Numbered from the stretch's first letter, positions 24,786 through 38,498 are shown. The stretch: 64,000 bases of DNA from Austropuccinia psidii (GCA_023105745.1 JALGQZ010000002.1:45064997-45128996); one strand, 5' to 3'. Program-made: numbers and translations. The notes: generated from the letters alone by a model not told the origin.

Positions 24786-25700
24786 GCAGAAGATATCATT
24801 AATATATTGGAAGAAGTAACCACCAGAACCAGAATTTGTTCTAGGAGGGTGAATCTCAAAACAAGGTTTAATACACCTTGGAAAGAATCTGTGGACCAAA
24901 ATCCCAAAGAAAATTTGAATAATATTAAGTATAAATCTGCAGATGTAATGAGAAAGTGCCATATTTACCAAAGTACCACAAATTTGACTAATAGATGTCC
25001 AAAGAAGGGGAAAATCACTGAAATTGACATTGCAAAGGAACCTGATGTTGAAAAGAATGAGGTAAATGAAGATAATTCAGATGATAGATCATCAATATTT
25101 TCTGAATCTTCAAAAGATATAGAAAACATCAATGCCACTTTTGATATAATGAAATCTTATTCCCATTTTCCACAATTAAGAAATGTTCAACTTGATTTGT
25201 CAAGAATTCAAGATGCACAACTGATGAAAATCAAACTAAACAGGGGAAAAGGTTATACAGAAGGTAACTCCTATATAACAGAAGTGGTAATTTACAAAAA
25301 ACCCACTAAGCTTTTACTTGACCCAGGAGCCTTTTCCTCTTGCGTTGGCAAATATTTACTTGGGGCTTGTGTACCAAATTTTGAAGATAAATTATTGCCA
25401 ATTAATGGAATAAAATACAACAGTGCAAGTAATCCCATGAAAGCATTGGGCATATTTAAAACTACTATCATATTTCCACATATCAATGAAAATTTCACAA
25501 TAACTGTTAAATTTGTTGTTATGGGAAACTGCTCTAGCAACCATTTTATATTGGGAAATGATTACTTAATCATGTATGGCATATATTTACATAAAAATGA
25601 AGACAGATACTATACTATTGGGGACAATACAAATCAAAAATTTGCCTTTTTATCATTTAAAAGACAAATTCCAGTGAAAAAAGTATCACCAGTTAACTGA
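24786..25700 (+). pseudogene. Gag zinc-knuckle and protease region of element B
   Basis: A 297-codon frame (from about 24807) holds a damaged knuckle, CHIYQSTTNLTNRCP, in which the second Cys of the CCHC pattern has become Tyr. It then holds the protease active site LLLDPGAFSSCVGK and HFILGNDYLIMYG. The active-site triplet context is DPGA, where Ty3/Gypsy proteases usually have DSGA or DTGA; the catalytic Asp is kept. It is open over its length but is cut off from RT by stops after 25700. Confidence 0.8.
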
Positions 25701-27157
25701 GAGTTAGAATATTTCAATTTTGAAAAGTTAAATGAAACTGAAATAAGTATTCATCCCACTGATAAACAAGAAAGTTAACTTTCTGCCCTTTTATATGACC
25801 ACAAAGACGCCTTTGAATCAGATAAAGAGCCACTGGGAGAAATTGTTTGTCATGAGGTTGACATTATTCTTGCTATTTAAAGACCTTACTCACCACTCTT
25901 GAGGAGACGTACATATCCAGGAAGTCCTAAATCAAGACAAGCTCTGGAAATCCATATTAAAGAACTTCTAGACCTTGGTGTAATAAGAAAGGTTGGCCAC
26001 AATGAGGAAGTAGAAATAACTCTACAAGTCATAGTGGCATGGAATAATGGAAAATATAGAATGGTTGGGGACTGAAGAGCTCTGAATACTTACAATGGTT
26101 CAGACAGGTACCCAATACCAAAAATCAAAATTGCCCTTACCCAAATATCTCAAGCAATGTATATAAGCACCATGGATGCTCTTAAAGGATTTCATCAAAG
26201 GGTGGTGACACCAAGGGCAAGAAAATAATTGAGGATTATTGTTCATTGTGGAGTGTATGAATATTTAAGGATGCCTTTTGGTATCAAGAATGCACCTTCA
26301 CAATTCCAAAGAATGATGAATGAAATCTTACCTGAAGAACTTTCACAATGATGGTCAATAATTTACATTGATTATGTTATTGTTTGCACCAAGGCCTGGG
26401 AAGAACATATATGCAGATTATCCAGAGTTTTTAACAAAATTCAATCTGTAAACATAAAGATTTCTTCAAAGAAATGTCATTTTGGATTTAAAGAACTCAA
26501 AGAACTGGGACATGTAGTATCTGGTTTATCCCTTGTAATTGACAAACCCAAAGTTTCAGCAGTGCTACTGGAACCTATGCCTCAGAACAAAAAAGAAATT
26601 CAGTCATTTTTGGGGTTTGCAGGATATTACAGGAAGCATATCAAAGATTTTGAATCCATAGAAAGAACTCTTTATAAATTATGTGACAAGAACACAGTAT
26701 TTAAAATGACTGTTGACATATTCAAAGCCTTGACCACTCCTCCACTATTACTAATGCCAGACTTCAAGCTACCCTATGAGATTTATATTGATGCATAAGG
26801 AGATAGACTATGTGCTTCACTTCATCAAAACCAGATTATAAATGATAAAACTATGGAAGGACCCATATGTCTCATATCCAGGCAAATAAAACCAACTGAA
26901 GCTAGATATGGTGCAAGTCAGATGGAGTGTTTATGCCTTGTCTGGGCCTTAAAAAAACCCAATTACTTCCTAGAAGGATGTGCTTTTGAAGTAATAACAA
27001 ATTTTGCCACTGTTAAGTCACTTTTAAACATGAAAACACCCAACAGGAATATGCTCAGATGGCAAAAAGCCATACAGGAGTATAGAGGTAATATGGCTAT
27101 TGTTCACAAATATGAAAATATTTATAAAAATGCATATTGACTGAGCAGATGGCAATT
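25701..27157 (+). pseudogene. Reverse transcriptase and RNase H of element B
   Basis: RT motifs appear in order: [38 protein letters not shown], then the active site at 26364-26375, where YIDD has become YIDY, and then [17 protein letters not shown]. Connection and RNase H motifs follow: [20 protein letters not shown] (a stop follows it), [24 protein letters not shown]. Stops lie inside the RT, for example after MVGD, PRARK and EELSQ. Loss of the second active-site Asp alone would abolish polymerase activity. Confidence 0.85.
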
Positions 27158-28715
27158 ATAAAATACTATTGATAATCCTTCTTATGTTCCAAAAGAAGCT
27201 TATGCACAGATCCCAATAGAAGGAATCAGTGTTACAGATCTGAACACAACATTCTTTGAGGAAGTAAGAAACAGATATACTAAAGATAAGAATTGTAGAG
27301 TCATATTCTTATTTCTTACTAAAGACTGTAAAGAAAACTATTTGATACATGCCTTAAATGAAATATGGAAGAAATCATATGATGAAGGAAGATTCCACTT
27401 ACTGGATGGTATAATTTACCACAGAACTAAGCATACATGTGTAGTGACAGGTGTGGAAAGGTCCTTAATAAATCTTGTACTGAAATAATTCCATGAAAGC
27501 CCCTTCTCAGGAAATCTGTCTGAGTACAGGACAAAAGAAAGTATAAAGACCTATATATGGTGGCCAATGTGGCAGAAAGATGTGGAAGAGTATTGCAAAA
27601 CCTGTGACAGATGTCAAAAAGCTGATAAATCCACTGGCAAAAGACTTGGAAATATGATCAAAATCCAAGAACCCAGAAAACCTTAGGAAATAATCCATAT
27701 GGATTGGGCAACTGGCCTACCACCAGGAAGTGATAGAAGTTATAATGCATGCCTAGTGATTATTAACAGATTTAGTAAGACCCCAATCTTTCTACCGCCA
27801 TGGATACAGCTCTTATAATATGGAATAGAGAAATATCATGGACTAGAATATTCACAAATATCATTAGTGACAGAGATCCCAAATTCAACTCAGCACTATT
27901 GAAAAATTTTCACCAATTATCTGGAACAAAGTTGTCCTTCTCTACAGCCTACCACCCACAAACTGATGGACAGGCTGAAGGAATGATCCAAACCTTGGAA
28001 GATATGGTTATAAGAGTTTGTGCATATGGCCTTGAATTTGAATATTGTGATGGGCTCACCCATGATTGGTGTACTATCTTACCAGCACTGGAATTGACAT
28101 ACAAAACATCCATTCATTCCAGTACCAATCAAACTCATGCTATTCTAGGGAAGGGATGAAACCCCAAATTACCCCAAGATTCATTAAGGAAGGATTTGGT
28201 TGAAATACATCCCACATCTTGTAGCTTCAAAGGAATGCTAAAAAAAGCTAGAAAGCATGCAATAACGTGCATGGATGACTGATTTACATATTCCAAAGAA
28301 AAATGGGAAAAATTACATGCTACTACATATTTCAAAGTGGGAGATTTAGTACTTGTATCCACCACTAAATTCAATGGCATCAAGGGATGTGAAAAGCTCA
28401 AAGACTCTTTTGAAGGAACTTTTGCTATTAAAGCCATCCATAGGGAGAATCAAATTGAAGTAGAATTATCTGAGGAACTTAGCAATAAGCATCCTAAATT
28501 TCCAGTAAGCTTGGTAAAGCCATATAAATCTAGTGATGCTGAGAAATTTCCTGTGAGAAATAAAGTCCCCCAGAATATACTGCCTACTGAATTTTCTAGT
28601 AAAAGGAAAATCACCAACATTCTGAAAGAAAGAAAGTTAAGAACCAAGAAAGTAAGGGAATACCTTGTCAGGTACAGTGAACCAACTTGGGAAGATGAAT
28701 GGTTAGCAGAAAAGG
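27158..28715 (+). pseudogene. Integrase and chromodomain-like tail of element B, 5' part
   Basis: The zinc-binding region (CKTCDRCQKADKS near 27600) precedes the catalytic core. MDWATGLPP and ISDRDPKF supply the two Asp, and YHPQTDGQAEGMIQ the Glu. The tail has FKVGDLVLVSTTKFN and EYLVRYSEPTWEDEWLAEK, a chromodomain-like end. Several stops interrupt it, for example at about 27487, 27685, 28160 and 28281. Coding is cut at 28715 by insertion of element C and ends at 45237-45239. Confidence 0.87.
28711..28715. repeat. Left target duplication of element C (AAAGG)
   Basis: It is repeated at 45155-45159 directly after the other end of C. Confidence 0.85.
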
Positions 28716-30887
28716 TGTAAGTTTTTTCTATCAAACTCTTTATAATAGTAACAATATCAAGAGTACTATGACTGTCCTCAGTAGAAAAAAATAATATAAT
28801 AAAATATTATAACCACAAATTTAAATATAATTATTAAAAACAATTATATATAAAAAGTGAATTTCAATATTATTATATAAAATAATAATAATAAAAATAT
28901 AATAATTATGATAAATTATAATTATTCTATTATTTTTACAGTCACTGACAATTATAACCACAAGAAGTGTAAAGCTATCAATGAGACAGTTACACATGGA
29001 AAATATAAACATTAAACCACTTATAAGTAATATACAAATATTGTTTATAAAAGAACTATAACACACATTGTGCAGAAATAATTCTAATAGAAAAATTCTA
29101 TTTAAAAAAACTAATATCAGATAAAAAAGATATAGAATTTTAGAGAAAACTTACTTATAATATTTATTAAATACAAAAAGTCAAAGAAAAACAGTTATTA
29201 AATTCAATAATAATTATATGTTAAAAAAATGCCAAAAATCAATATTTTCAAAAATAAAACAAATTTTTATAATAAAAATTATGATTAAAGAGTTTTTGAG
29301 AGGAATTGGTGGATTTTAAAAGGTATTTTAAAGACAATAATTTTATAAGATAAAATATATTATAGGTGATTACAACAATAATGTAATTTCTATGATTTAA
29401 ATTCTTTAATTTAACATTTATAAAGGAGGAAATACTTAAGAAATACTTTAATAATAAGATTTTATATATAATAAAACTTTACCTGCTTAAACATCTGATA
29501 TGATTGGATTGATAATTGACGATGGACAAAAACAGTGATGAAAAGAGTCTTTTTATGTCTACAGAGCAGCTCCCATTATTCATAATGGATATAGAGGGCG
29601 TGCTAAGGTCAAAACTGAAAAACCATGCTTGAAAATAAGGTTCATAACTTAAGGTAACTTATTTTTAATTCCAATTTAAAGTTACCAGTGTTATTCTTAA
29701 CTCCAAGTAGCTTTAATACTCATTTAAGTTAATTATTTGAGGCTTTAATATAAAATAAGCTTATTTATATTAAAGTCCATCACATGAACAACTTAAAAAT
29801 AGAGTTTTAAGCAGAAATCTCTTAAAATCAATTGTTAATTAATTTTTAAAGAAATCTTAATTTTCCTTAAGTATAATTAAAAGAGTAAATTTCCAGGATA
29901 ATTACCCAGTAAATCTGTTAATAAAAGATAATTAAAATTTAATTCATATATAGAGAATATTAAATTGTAAGCTGTGTGAAATCTTCAAGCAAATCCATAA
30001 AGAATTGGATTTTTAATGAATTTTTGAAGTTATTTCTGTTTTTCCACGCAAAATAGCAATACACACTAAACCATAAATTTTGATAAGGTTTTGATGCTTG
30101 TAAATTTAAAGTTTCATGCTTATATAAGCTTTGACAGGTCTCAAAGCTTTAATTTCAAGCCTGCATATTGGGATTTGCCCTTTGGCAGCTTGAAATTCCT
30201 TCCCAAATTGGGATGAAACCAGTTTAAACCTTAAGATTGCATCAAAGTCTAATCTTAAAGCTTAAATAAGGTTGAAAATCCTCCAATACAAGTGGACAAC
30301 CTTAACTTAATCCTTGCAAATCCAAAAAGCTGGGTACCCCAGCTCTGTTTGGTCTTATTCCTTTGTCCCACATTTTTGCGTGGATTTCGCCCTTTGACTT
30401 ATTTAAAGCCATACTATGGCCTTAAACACTTTTAAATTGAGCTCATGCAGGATTAAAATGCTGTATGGCAAATCCTTAGCCAATTCAGTAAACATGCACA
30501 ACACCTCAATTTTAACTAAAATTTTGGTAGGTTTGCATAAACCTTATGCAGCTTTCAATTTAAGCTTATTTAAGCTTAAATTTAACAATTTCAAAAAAAT
30601 GTTGAAGATGTTACATTAGTACTGTGAGATTCTTAAATCTTCCCATAACATAAGAAATAAGCTTTTTTTGGGTATAACACCCTATGGGTGTACCCTAGGT
30701 CATTTTTGGTGTAGAATCCAAAAATGACATAATATTCATAACTTTGTTTGTCCAAAAAAAAGTTATACTTTTTTTTTGTTATTTTTTATTTTCAATTAAA
30801 TTAAAAACTCTGTTGAAGACTAAATAAGCTGTATATAAAATCATTTGTGGCCTTATGGGTATGTTATAAATACCTCACAGGCTCACA
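28716..30887 (-). repeat. 3' LTR of element C, family C
   Basis: 2172 bp; the plus strand runs from TGTAAG to GGCTCACA. It pairs with 42973-45154 and carries GGGTACCC at 30332-30339. Confidence 0.9.
30416..30619 (+). other. 67-codon antisense frame in LTR C
   Basis: ATG-started frame MALNTFKLSS...LANSV. The sister LTR keeps it at the same length (44685-44888), with about a dozen or more differences. There is no known function, and it may be chance. Confidence 0.25.
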
Positions 30888-30905
30888 TTCCCTACCACCA
30901 AAAAA
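30888..30905 (-). other. Polypurine tract of element C
   Basis: The minus strand reads GGTGGTAGGGAA before TGTGAG. Confidence 0.6.
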
Positions 30906-31026
30906 ATTGGACCACAATTTTCTTTTAGTAGTATACCCCCAAGTTAATTGGGGGGGGGGAGTATCATCCACTGTCCAACCTCTTTACTTATAATTTCAAG
31001 TATGTGAAGCACACAATTCAGATGCT

Positions 31027-32364
31027 TTATTGAGGAATTGGTCTTCTCTCATGTCTGAATCTTCTGAGAAACCTTTGAGAATCAGGTATCTTTTCTGATA
31101 CAATCCATTCATCTTCATGTTGTGGATTTCTGTACCTGACCAAGTATTCTCTTTCATTTTTCCCCTAAGTATTCTTTATTTAAAGACTTTTATTACTTTT
31201 TCTCTTCACTTTGATCAAGTGGAGGTACTTCTAAGGGTGTTTCATTTCTCAAAGGAAATGATTCCTTATCACTTGAAGTGTGATGCTTTACCAGACTAAC
31301 AGGAAAAGTTGGATGTTTGTTTTCCAATTCTCCTGAAAGCTCTACCTGAACTGCATTTGTCCCATGAAGGGCTTTAATAATGAATGTTCCTGCAAAGGAA
31401 TCTTTCAATTTCCTTGGACCTTTAATATTATTAAAGTTCAAGGTTGAAACTAGTATTAAGTCCCCTACTTTGAATTCTGGGGTTTTATGACTTTTATCCC
31501 ATTTCTGTTTAGCATGTTCAAAGGCATAATTCATGCTTTTATTTGCATGATGCCTTACTTTATCAAGGAATAACTTAAAGCTTGAAGCAGTTGGATGAAT
31601 ATCAACTAAATCTTTCTTCAAAGTATCAATTGGTAGTTTAGGGTTCCATCCTTTTTCCAACATTGCAGGAGTTTTTCCTGTTGAAGCATGGATGGAGGTC
31701 TTGTAGGCTAATTCAAATTCTGGTATAAGAGTACACCAATCATTTTTAGAGCCATAAGAATCTTGGAAACCTCAAGGGTTTGTATCATGCTTTCTGCTAG
31801 CCCATCTCTTTGTGGATGGTATGCTTTTGAAAATGATAGTTTTGTACCCAAAAGCTTATGTAAATTTGTCCATAAGGCTGATGTAAATTTTGGGTCCCTA
31901 TCACTAATAATATTTCTAAAGAGACCAGTATGAGATATAACTCTGTTCCAAATCAAAAGAGCTGTATACATAGCAGTGTCATCTTTATGACATGGTAAAA
32001 ATATTGGTGTTTTTCTATATCTGTCTACAATGACAAGACATGCATTATAGCTTTTATCACCTCCAGGTGGTAATGCAGTTACCCAATCCATATGAGCCAC
32101 TTCCCATGGGGTACTTGGTTCTGGATATGGATCATCAAACCAAATCTTTTAACATTTGCTTTATTGGCTTTCTGAAATCTATCACAACTATGACAGTACT
32201 CAATGACATCTCTCCAAGATGGCCACCAGGCACATGTCTTAATTCTTTCCATTGTTCTGTCTTCAGACAGATGTCCAGAATAAATCATATCATGGCATTA
32301 TAGAAATACTGTGTTAATTAACATTCTACTACACAGGACCATGTGTGTTTAGATCTATGATATA
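31027..32364 (-). pseudogene. Integrase and chromodomain-like tail of element C
   Basis: In minus order it shows HLSEDRTMERIKTCAWWPSW, a damaged zinc finger (CHSCDRFQKANK, with one Cys now Phe), [22 protein letters not shown] and YHPQRDGLAESMIQ. All three catalytic acids are present. The frame shifts after IQTLE, resumes with LEKGWNPKLP and KVGDLILVSTLNFN, and ends in a broken chromodomain-like stretch (EYLVRYRNP, RFLRRFRHERR) with a stop at 31029-31027. Its upstream end is cut by the ATATA-flanked solo LTR; coding resumes at 36086 (GILY / HRSKHT). Confidence 0.85.
32360..32364. repeat. Target duplication ATATA, left
   Basis: It matches 36086-36090 on the far side of the split solo LTR. Confidence 0.85.
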
Positions 32365-35300
32365 TGTGAGCCTTAGAGGTATTTTCATATACCCAAAAGA
32401 CCACAAATAACAAAATAAGATATAAATATAAATAGAATAAATTTATTTATATTAGAAAAAGAAGAATACAAATTTATATACAAAAATAAAAATATAATTA
32501 TAATTTAAAGTAAAAATTACATTGAATTTTAAAATTGTGAAAATGCATTTTTACTTGAAAAAATTAAGTAAAAATGAATTTTTAATGAAATTAATGAAAT
32601 TAAAATATTTTTGGTAAAAAAGTTAAATAAAATATATTATAGCTTTTTATCCAATATATAAACTCAAGAGAATTACTTCACCATTGGATTCCTCATAAAA
32701 AATAAGGTTGGGTCACCTCTGGAAAATATTTCTGTAACTCAACTCTAAATAAGCTTAAATTAAGTTTTAGTATTTTAGGTATAAAAGTTGAAAATAATCA
32801 AAACCTCAATGTAATTCACACCACATGTGGTGTCAACCATCAACTTTTGTGTTAAAATTGAGGTGTTGTGTGTAGTTTAGAAGTTATGAGGAACTGAAGT
32901 ATTTTAAGTTGAAATGTCAAAATGTGCATGTATATTAGATAAGTGAACTGTAATTTACATATGAGGTATCAATTATTACATTTGTGTACTGTAAAGCTCA
33001 ATTGAACTGTATGTTTAAATTACAAATGTATTACATGATGAGGAATTAAAGAAGATATAAATTGGAAAGATTAATTCTGGGGGGGGAAAAGGTACTCTAG
33101 CTCCAAGGGGGAGCCAGACCCCCAAAATCCTTTCTGAAAGGCGTGGGATGTCAAAATACACGCAAAGGTTCATCATCTTTGGCCTGGAATTGAGTCATAG
33201 GGTCTGTGACTCAATTGATGATGAGGTTTTGATACCAACCAGGGCAGTTTTGACTGTTGCCAAAAGGGTAAAACTACCCTTAAGCTTAAAAAATCTTAGT
33301 AAAAACAGTTTTAACTGGTTTCTGCATCTTTTACACACATTCTGACATGTTTTGAAGGCTCTAGACCAGGTATTACTATAGTAATGGCTGATTTAAGGGT
33401 CTAAAATGGCTAAAACCAGCCCTTTTTTGGTCTGAACCAGGGTTCAATGATCCCATAATTGGCTTTTATGTTGTCAGAGTGTTTTCCACGACTGACAAAA
33501 GTAAATTTTACTTTTGAAGTAAGAAAATTGATTGCTATAAAGGAACGTCTTCTTTGCCCCACTTTTCTCTTAATGTTAGAATCTTTTCCTTTTATAATTA
33601 GTTTAAACACTGTTAAACCAATCAATAAAAGATTCAAACCACCCTTTTTAAATTGTTTTAAAACCTTCATACACATGAAAAAATCATTATAATCATTGTT
33701 TGTAACTCTTATAATCATTTTTGCCCCTTGTGTAAGATGTGACTATGAAACTGATGATAATATCACTATTAATCAACAGTACTATGTTTGTTCTTATGAA
33801 ATATAATAATAATTATTATTATAACCACAATTGAATAATTAAAGAATTATTTCTTTCACATTTTAAACACTACTAGTGATTTTAACAGTGAGCAGTAATT
33901 GTCTACAAGAATCAATTACAAGAAGATTTTAATAATAAAACTTCTTTTATTAAGATAATAAAATTATTTTAATATATAATTATCTTTTGCAAGAATAATT
34001 ATAATGATAATTCTTGAAGAAAACTAATTTTAGAGAAAAAATTTAAGAATTAAAAATAAATCACTCACTAATATTCCAAAGAGCTTATTGAAAGATAAGA
34101 TAGAGAGATTTGACGTAGAATTGTGGATTTTAAGGATCAAAATGAATTTATAACAGTATTACAACAATATATAGTTGGATTATATGATTTCACGTCTTTT
34201 TGATTGATTCTGAAAGATTTAAAACACTTAAGAATAGCTATAACTAATACTTACTTGTTGGTAATAATGAGTTAAATGATAATAAGATGATGATGATGTG
34301 GAAAAAACAGCAAGAGGAGGCCTCTTTTAAGTCAACAACAGCTCAAAAAGGCATGCCATGGAGCAAACTGAAAAAACAGTGAGTGAGAAAACAATAAACC
34401 TTTTTGGATTATTGATTTCATCATCTGTTGTCATGTAAGATTATCATAATTACTTAATTGATGCTTTTACGTGACTACCAACCCCAATATGGTTAAGAAT
34501 AAAAGGAGTAACATCTGTAAATATTCTTTTATTCCAAAATAATCATTGATTTCTCAAATTTATCAATGTTATTGGAAATTTCATCACAGGTTGTAATTAC
34601 TGTGAATTTTTGAAGATTCAGTGTTTCACGTAGAATAGTCAAAAATGGACTGTAAGTAAAACTTTTAATTTTACTAGTAAAACCATGATTCTTTTTAGTT
34701 ATACTATAGATAATACAGTCCTCTATTAGTCCTGAAAGTTTCAGAAAGATTCATTAATAATTGTATTTTTAATGAATTTTTGAAGTTTTTACCTCATTTC
34801 TATGTAGAATTGCAAATATCAGTGTTTCACTGGTTGCTATGAGGTAAATCAATGGATACAAGTCCAAAAAGGGTTTTAATTACTCTTTTGGGGTTTATCC
34901 ATGGAAAATCATTAAGAATTGACATGGTTACAGGAGTCTAAGTAGGTCTTTACCTCCTTGGCACATCAAAATAGCAGGTTATTTGCTATTTTCTTAAGAT
35001 TTACAGTAGTTGTAACATGGTAACCAAGTTCCCAAAGGGTTTTAGTTTACCAATTAGGCCAAGATAAGCCATGGATCCAGGATTTGGAGCTGTCCATGCC
35101 TCTGAGGCCTCAGAAGTTGGGTACCCTGGCTCTCTTTGATGTCTTTTGTCCCCCTTGCCTATTTTTCATGTCAAAATAGAAATTTAAGCTTCAAGTGAGA
35201 TATCCACTATGGGTGTACCAAAAGTCCATGTAAGAATACCATGATATTAAGTGCTCAAAAACATGCATAACACTATTCTTAGTGTATATGTAACATGGGA

Positions 35301-36085
35301 TTTCTCACATTCCCATCATTTTGGTGTGAAATTAAGAAAAACAAAAGTTTTCACAGATCTTTTATGTGGTATTGATGATGTGGTATTGAAGTATTTTCCA
35401 TTTTACCACTTCAAAGAGTTAATTTGAGCTTATTCACTCTATGGAGCTACCCTAGGTGAATTTTTGTGTAGAATCCAAATCTGGTCTTAAATCCATGGAT
35501 TTACTTACTCAATAAAAAGTTATTTATCTTTTCTGAAATCAAAAATGATGAATTTTGGATATATGCATGACTTATGAGTTATGCATAATTCAAAATTTAT
35601 TTTTAAGATAATTGTGGCCTATTTGGGTATCTAAAACATACCTCAAGGCTCACACCTTGAACCACCTCATAAGTGAATTAAAGCATATTTCATCACTGTT
35701 AACTTTGTCACTTTGTTTCCAAATTCACTCTGGTCACTTTTGGGCATGTTTTCTATTTAAATATTTTTTGAAGAATTTGTTCTTTAATTAATTGCTTGCA
35801 GTTCTTTGCTGAATTAATTCCAATTGAAATTGCTCTTGAAGAAATTTTTTTTGTAGCCTTAAATATATCCTGTAGAGTATTTTTGGATGAATTTTATTGT
35901 TGGTAAAACAATAAATATTTACAATATTATTGTTTTAGACTTATAAAGTTAAAACAATGAAATTGATGTGTTTTTCTTGAAAATACTACTTCATACTATT
36001 TCTTAATCATATTTTACCTTATACAAATTTTGAGGACAGGAAAAGTAATAGATTTTTAATCCAAGTTTCATATCCACACCTTACA
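32365..36085 (+). mobile_element. Solo LTR of family 1 inside element C, itself split
   Basis: It starts TGTGAGCCTTAGAGG and ends CACACCTTACA, flanked by ATATA. It aligns to the LTR of element B once 33731-35654, plus one CCTTG, is taken out, leaving about 1.79 kb. No internal region is present, so it is a solo LTR left by LTR-LTR recombination. It has a G8 tract near 33079. Confidence 0.9.
33731..35654 (-). mobile_element. Solo LTR of family A nested in a family-1 solo LTR
   Basis: 1924 bp; the plus strand runs from TGTAAGATGTG to GGCTCACA, with CCTTG on both sides (33726-33730, 35655-35659). It matches 6460-8368 throughout and is inserted near the family-1 block TTTTTGCCCCTTG. GGGTACCC lies at 35119-35126. 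Confidence 0.93.
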
Positions 36086-37710
36086 ATATAGGATACCATC
36101 AAATAAATGGAATTTTACACTGTCATAAGATGTTTTCCAAATATCATCCAGAGAATTAGCCAAAGCTGCATCTTTGCAATCTTTGTCAAGTAGAGAAGTA
36201 AAAATATGACCACTCTTATCCAGCTTATAGCTATCTCTAACTCCTTCAAAGAATTCTTCTCCAAAATCTGTGATGTTAATTCCTTCAGCTGGAATTTGAG
36301 GTTCTGCACCTATGGGGACATAGGCAGGATTTTCAGGTGTATTGGGTAATGCCCATCTACTTAAGCCATCAGCATTCTTGCAAATATTTCCAGCTTTATG
36401 TACTATAGTCATATTACCTCTATACTCCTGTATAGCAATCCACCATCTTAACATGTGTCTGTTTAGAATTTTCATGTTAAGAAGTGATTTCACTGCATTA
36501 CAATAAGTAATTAATTCAAACACACTACCATCAAGATAATAATGAAGTTTTTCCAGAGCCCATAAAAGGCAAAGGCACAAAATTTGGCTGGCTCCATATC
36601 TGCCCTCAGTAGGCTTGATTTGTCTTGACATAAAACAAATTGGACCTTCATGAGGTTTGCCATTGACAATTTGAACTTGATGAAGAGCTGCACCTAGGCC
36701 CTCACCACATGCATCAATATACAGCTTGAAAGGAAGTTTCCAGTCTGGCATAAGTAGTAATTGTGCATTGGTCAAGGAATATCTGATCTTTTCATATGCC
36801 TGAATCCTCTCCCGTGTCATTTCAAAGACAGCTTGTTGATCACAAATTTTGTACAATGATCTTGCATGGAGTGCAAAATCTTTAAGCTGTTGCCTGTAAT
36901 AACTGGAAAACCCTAAGAAAGACATAATTTCTTTCTTTTTCTGGGGCATATTTTTCAGTAACACTGCAGCCACTTTGTTTTTATCAACACCAAGGCTCAG
37001 TCCTGAGACTACATGTCCTAGAGCTTTCAGCTCATGAAACCCAAAATTACATTTATAAGAGATATTTTCATGTTCACTTGAAGAATTTTCTTAAGTACTA
37101 ATGAAAGTCTATCTAGATGCAATTGCCAGGTTTCTGAACAAATGATCATGTCATAAATATGATTGATTAACCATCCCTCTTATAATTCAGGTGGAAAAAT
37201 GGTGTTCATCATTCTTTGATAGTGAGAGGGTGCATTTTTAAAAACAAAAGGCATCCTCAAATATTCATAAATACCACAATGAGGAATAATTCTCAATAAT
37301 TTCCTAGCATGAGGTGTTAAAAAATTCCAATGGAAAGCTTTAAGAGAATCCATAGAAGTGATAAACTTTGCTTTGGATAATTGAGTCAAAGTCTAATGGA
37401 TTCTAGGAATTGGATACCTATCTGGAATAGTGTAGGTATTCAATGCTCTAAAATCACCAACAACCCTTGATTTATCATTATGCTAAGTAATGATTACAGG
37501 AGTTGTGACTTCTACTTCTTCATTGTGTCCAACATTTCTAAGAACTCCCAATTTTATTAGTTCATTAATATGACTTTCTAATGCTTCTCTGGCCCTAAGG
37601 CTAGCTGGGTAAGCTGATCTTCTCAAAAGTGGAGGGTAAGGTCTTTCCCCATTAAGCATAATGTCCACTTCATGGCCTTTGATAGCTCCAAGTGGTTCAT
37701 TATCAGAGGA
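36086..37710 (-). pseudogene. RT and RNase H of element C
   Basis: RT motifs in minus order are LRKSAYPAS..., MDSLKAFHWN and [21 protein letters not shown]. The YIDD site is scrambled to HIYDM by a small insertion near 37160, and [15 protein letters not shown] follows. The 301-codon frame 36973-36068 is open and holds [44 protein letters not shown] and the connection to integrase. In RNase H the usual Glu of the MECLCL motif reads Leu and the Asp of VITD reads Tyr, so the enzyme is probably dead despite the open frame. Stops lie near 37180 and 37390. Confidence 0.85.
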
Positions 37711-38498
37711 AAAGGCTTCCCTGTATTGAAATAAAATTCCAAAAAGTTATTCCTTCATTTCTGGTGTTACTTCAGGACTAATGTGTGCTTCAATAAACTG
37801 ATCTGACACAAATTTTTCTTTATAAACCTTTTTTACTTGTCTGATTACAGTTATTTCTCTTTTTTCTGGAGGAAAAGAAGCTTTTTTCCTTCTATTTTCC
37901 CCCATAGTGAAGTACCTGTCTTTATGATTATTAATATCAGTACCATAAATATTGATATAATCATTTCCAAGTATAAAGTGTTATGGAGTACAATTATTAA
38001 TAACAAAAAATTCAGCTTTTAATCTGATACTTCCTGTAGGATGAGGGAATATCATTGCTGCTTCAAATATACCCAAGGGGTGCATATTTTGGCTGGCACT
38101 GCTGAATTTTATAACTTCAATTGGCATTAACTTGTCTTGCCAATTGGTATAAATCTTGTCAGATAATCTTTTCCAACAAAAGTACACAAAGCACCTGAGT
38201 CAAGATGTATCTTGGCTTCTCTGTTGTTTATCACAATATTAGTGATACAAGATGATCCAGCTGTATAACCTTTTCCTCTGGCTGATTTGGTTTTCTGCAT
38301 TTTAGCATCTTGCACATGTATGAGATCCATACATTAATCACGGTACTGTGGTAAGTGAATAAGCACTTCTGTGACTTCAAAGGAAAAATTAATATTTTAT
38401 ATACTAAGTTCATCTGGTAATTCCTCCTCTTCAGAAGGCTTGAAATAACTTTCATGTACAGTGACATCATTTGTTTCTTTTGTGTCATCTTTTTCAAT
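37711..38498 (-). pseudogene. Protease region of element C
   Basis: The aspartic protease site reads IHLDSGALCTFVGKD, the normal DSGA form, at about 38175-38215. FEAAMIFPHPTGSIRL and an ILGNDY-like segment follow. The frame shifts near 38130-38190 and a stop lies at about 37980. It lies between the gag knuckle and RT, as in gypsy elements with a single pol frame. Confidence 0.75.
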
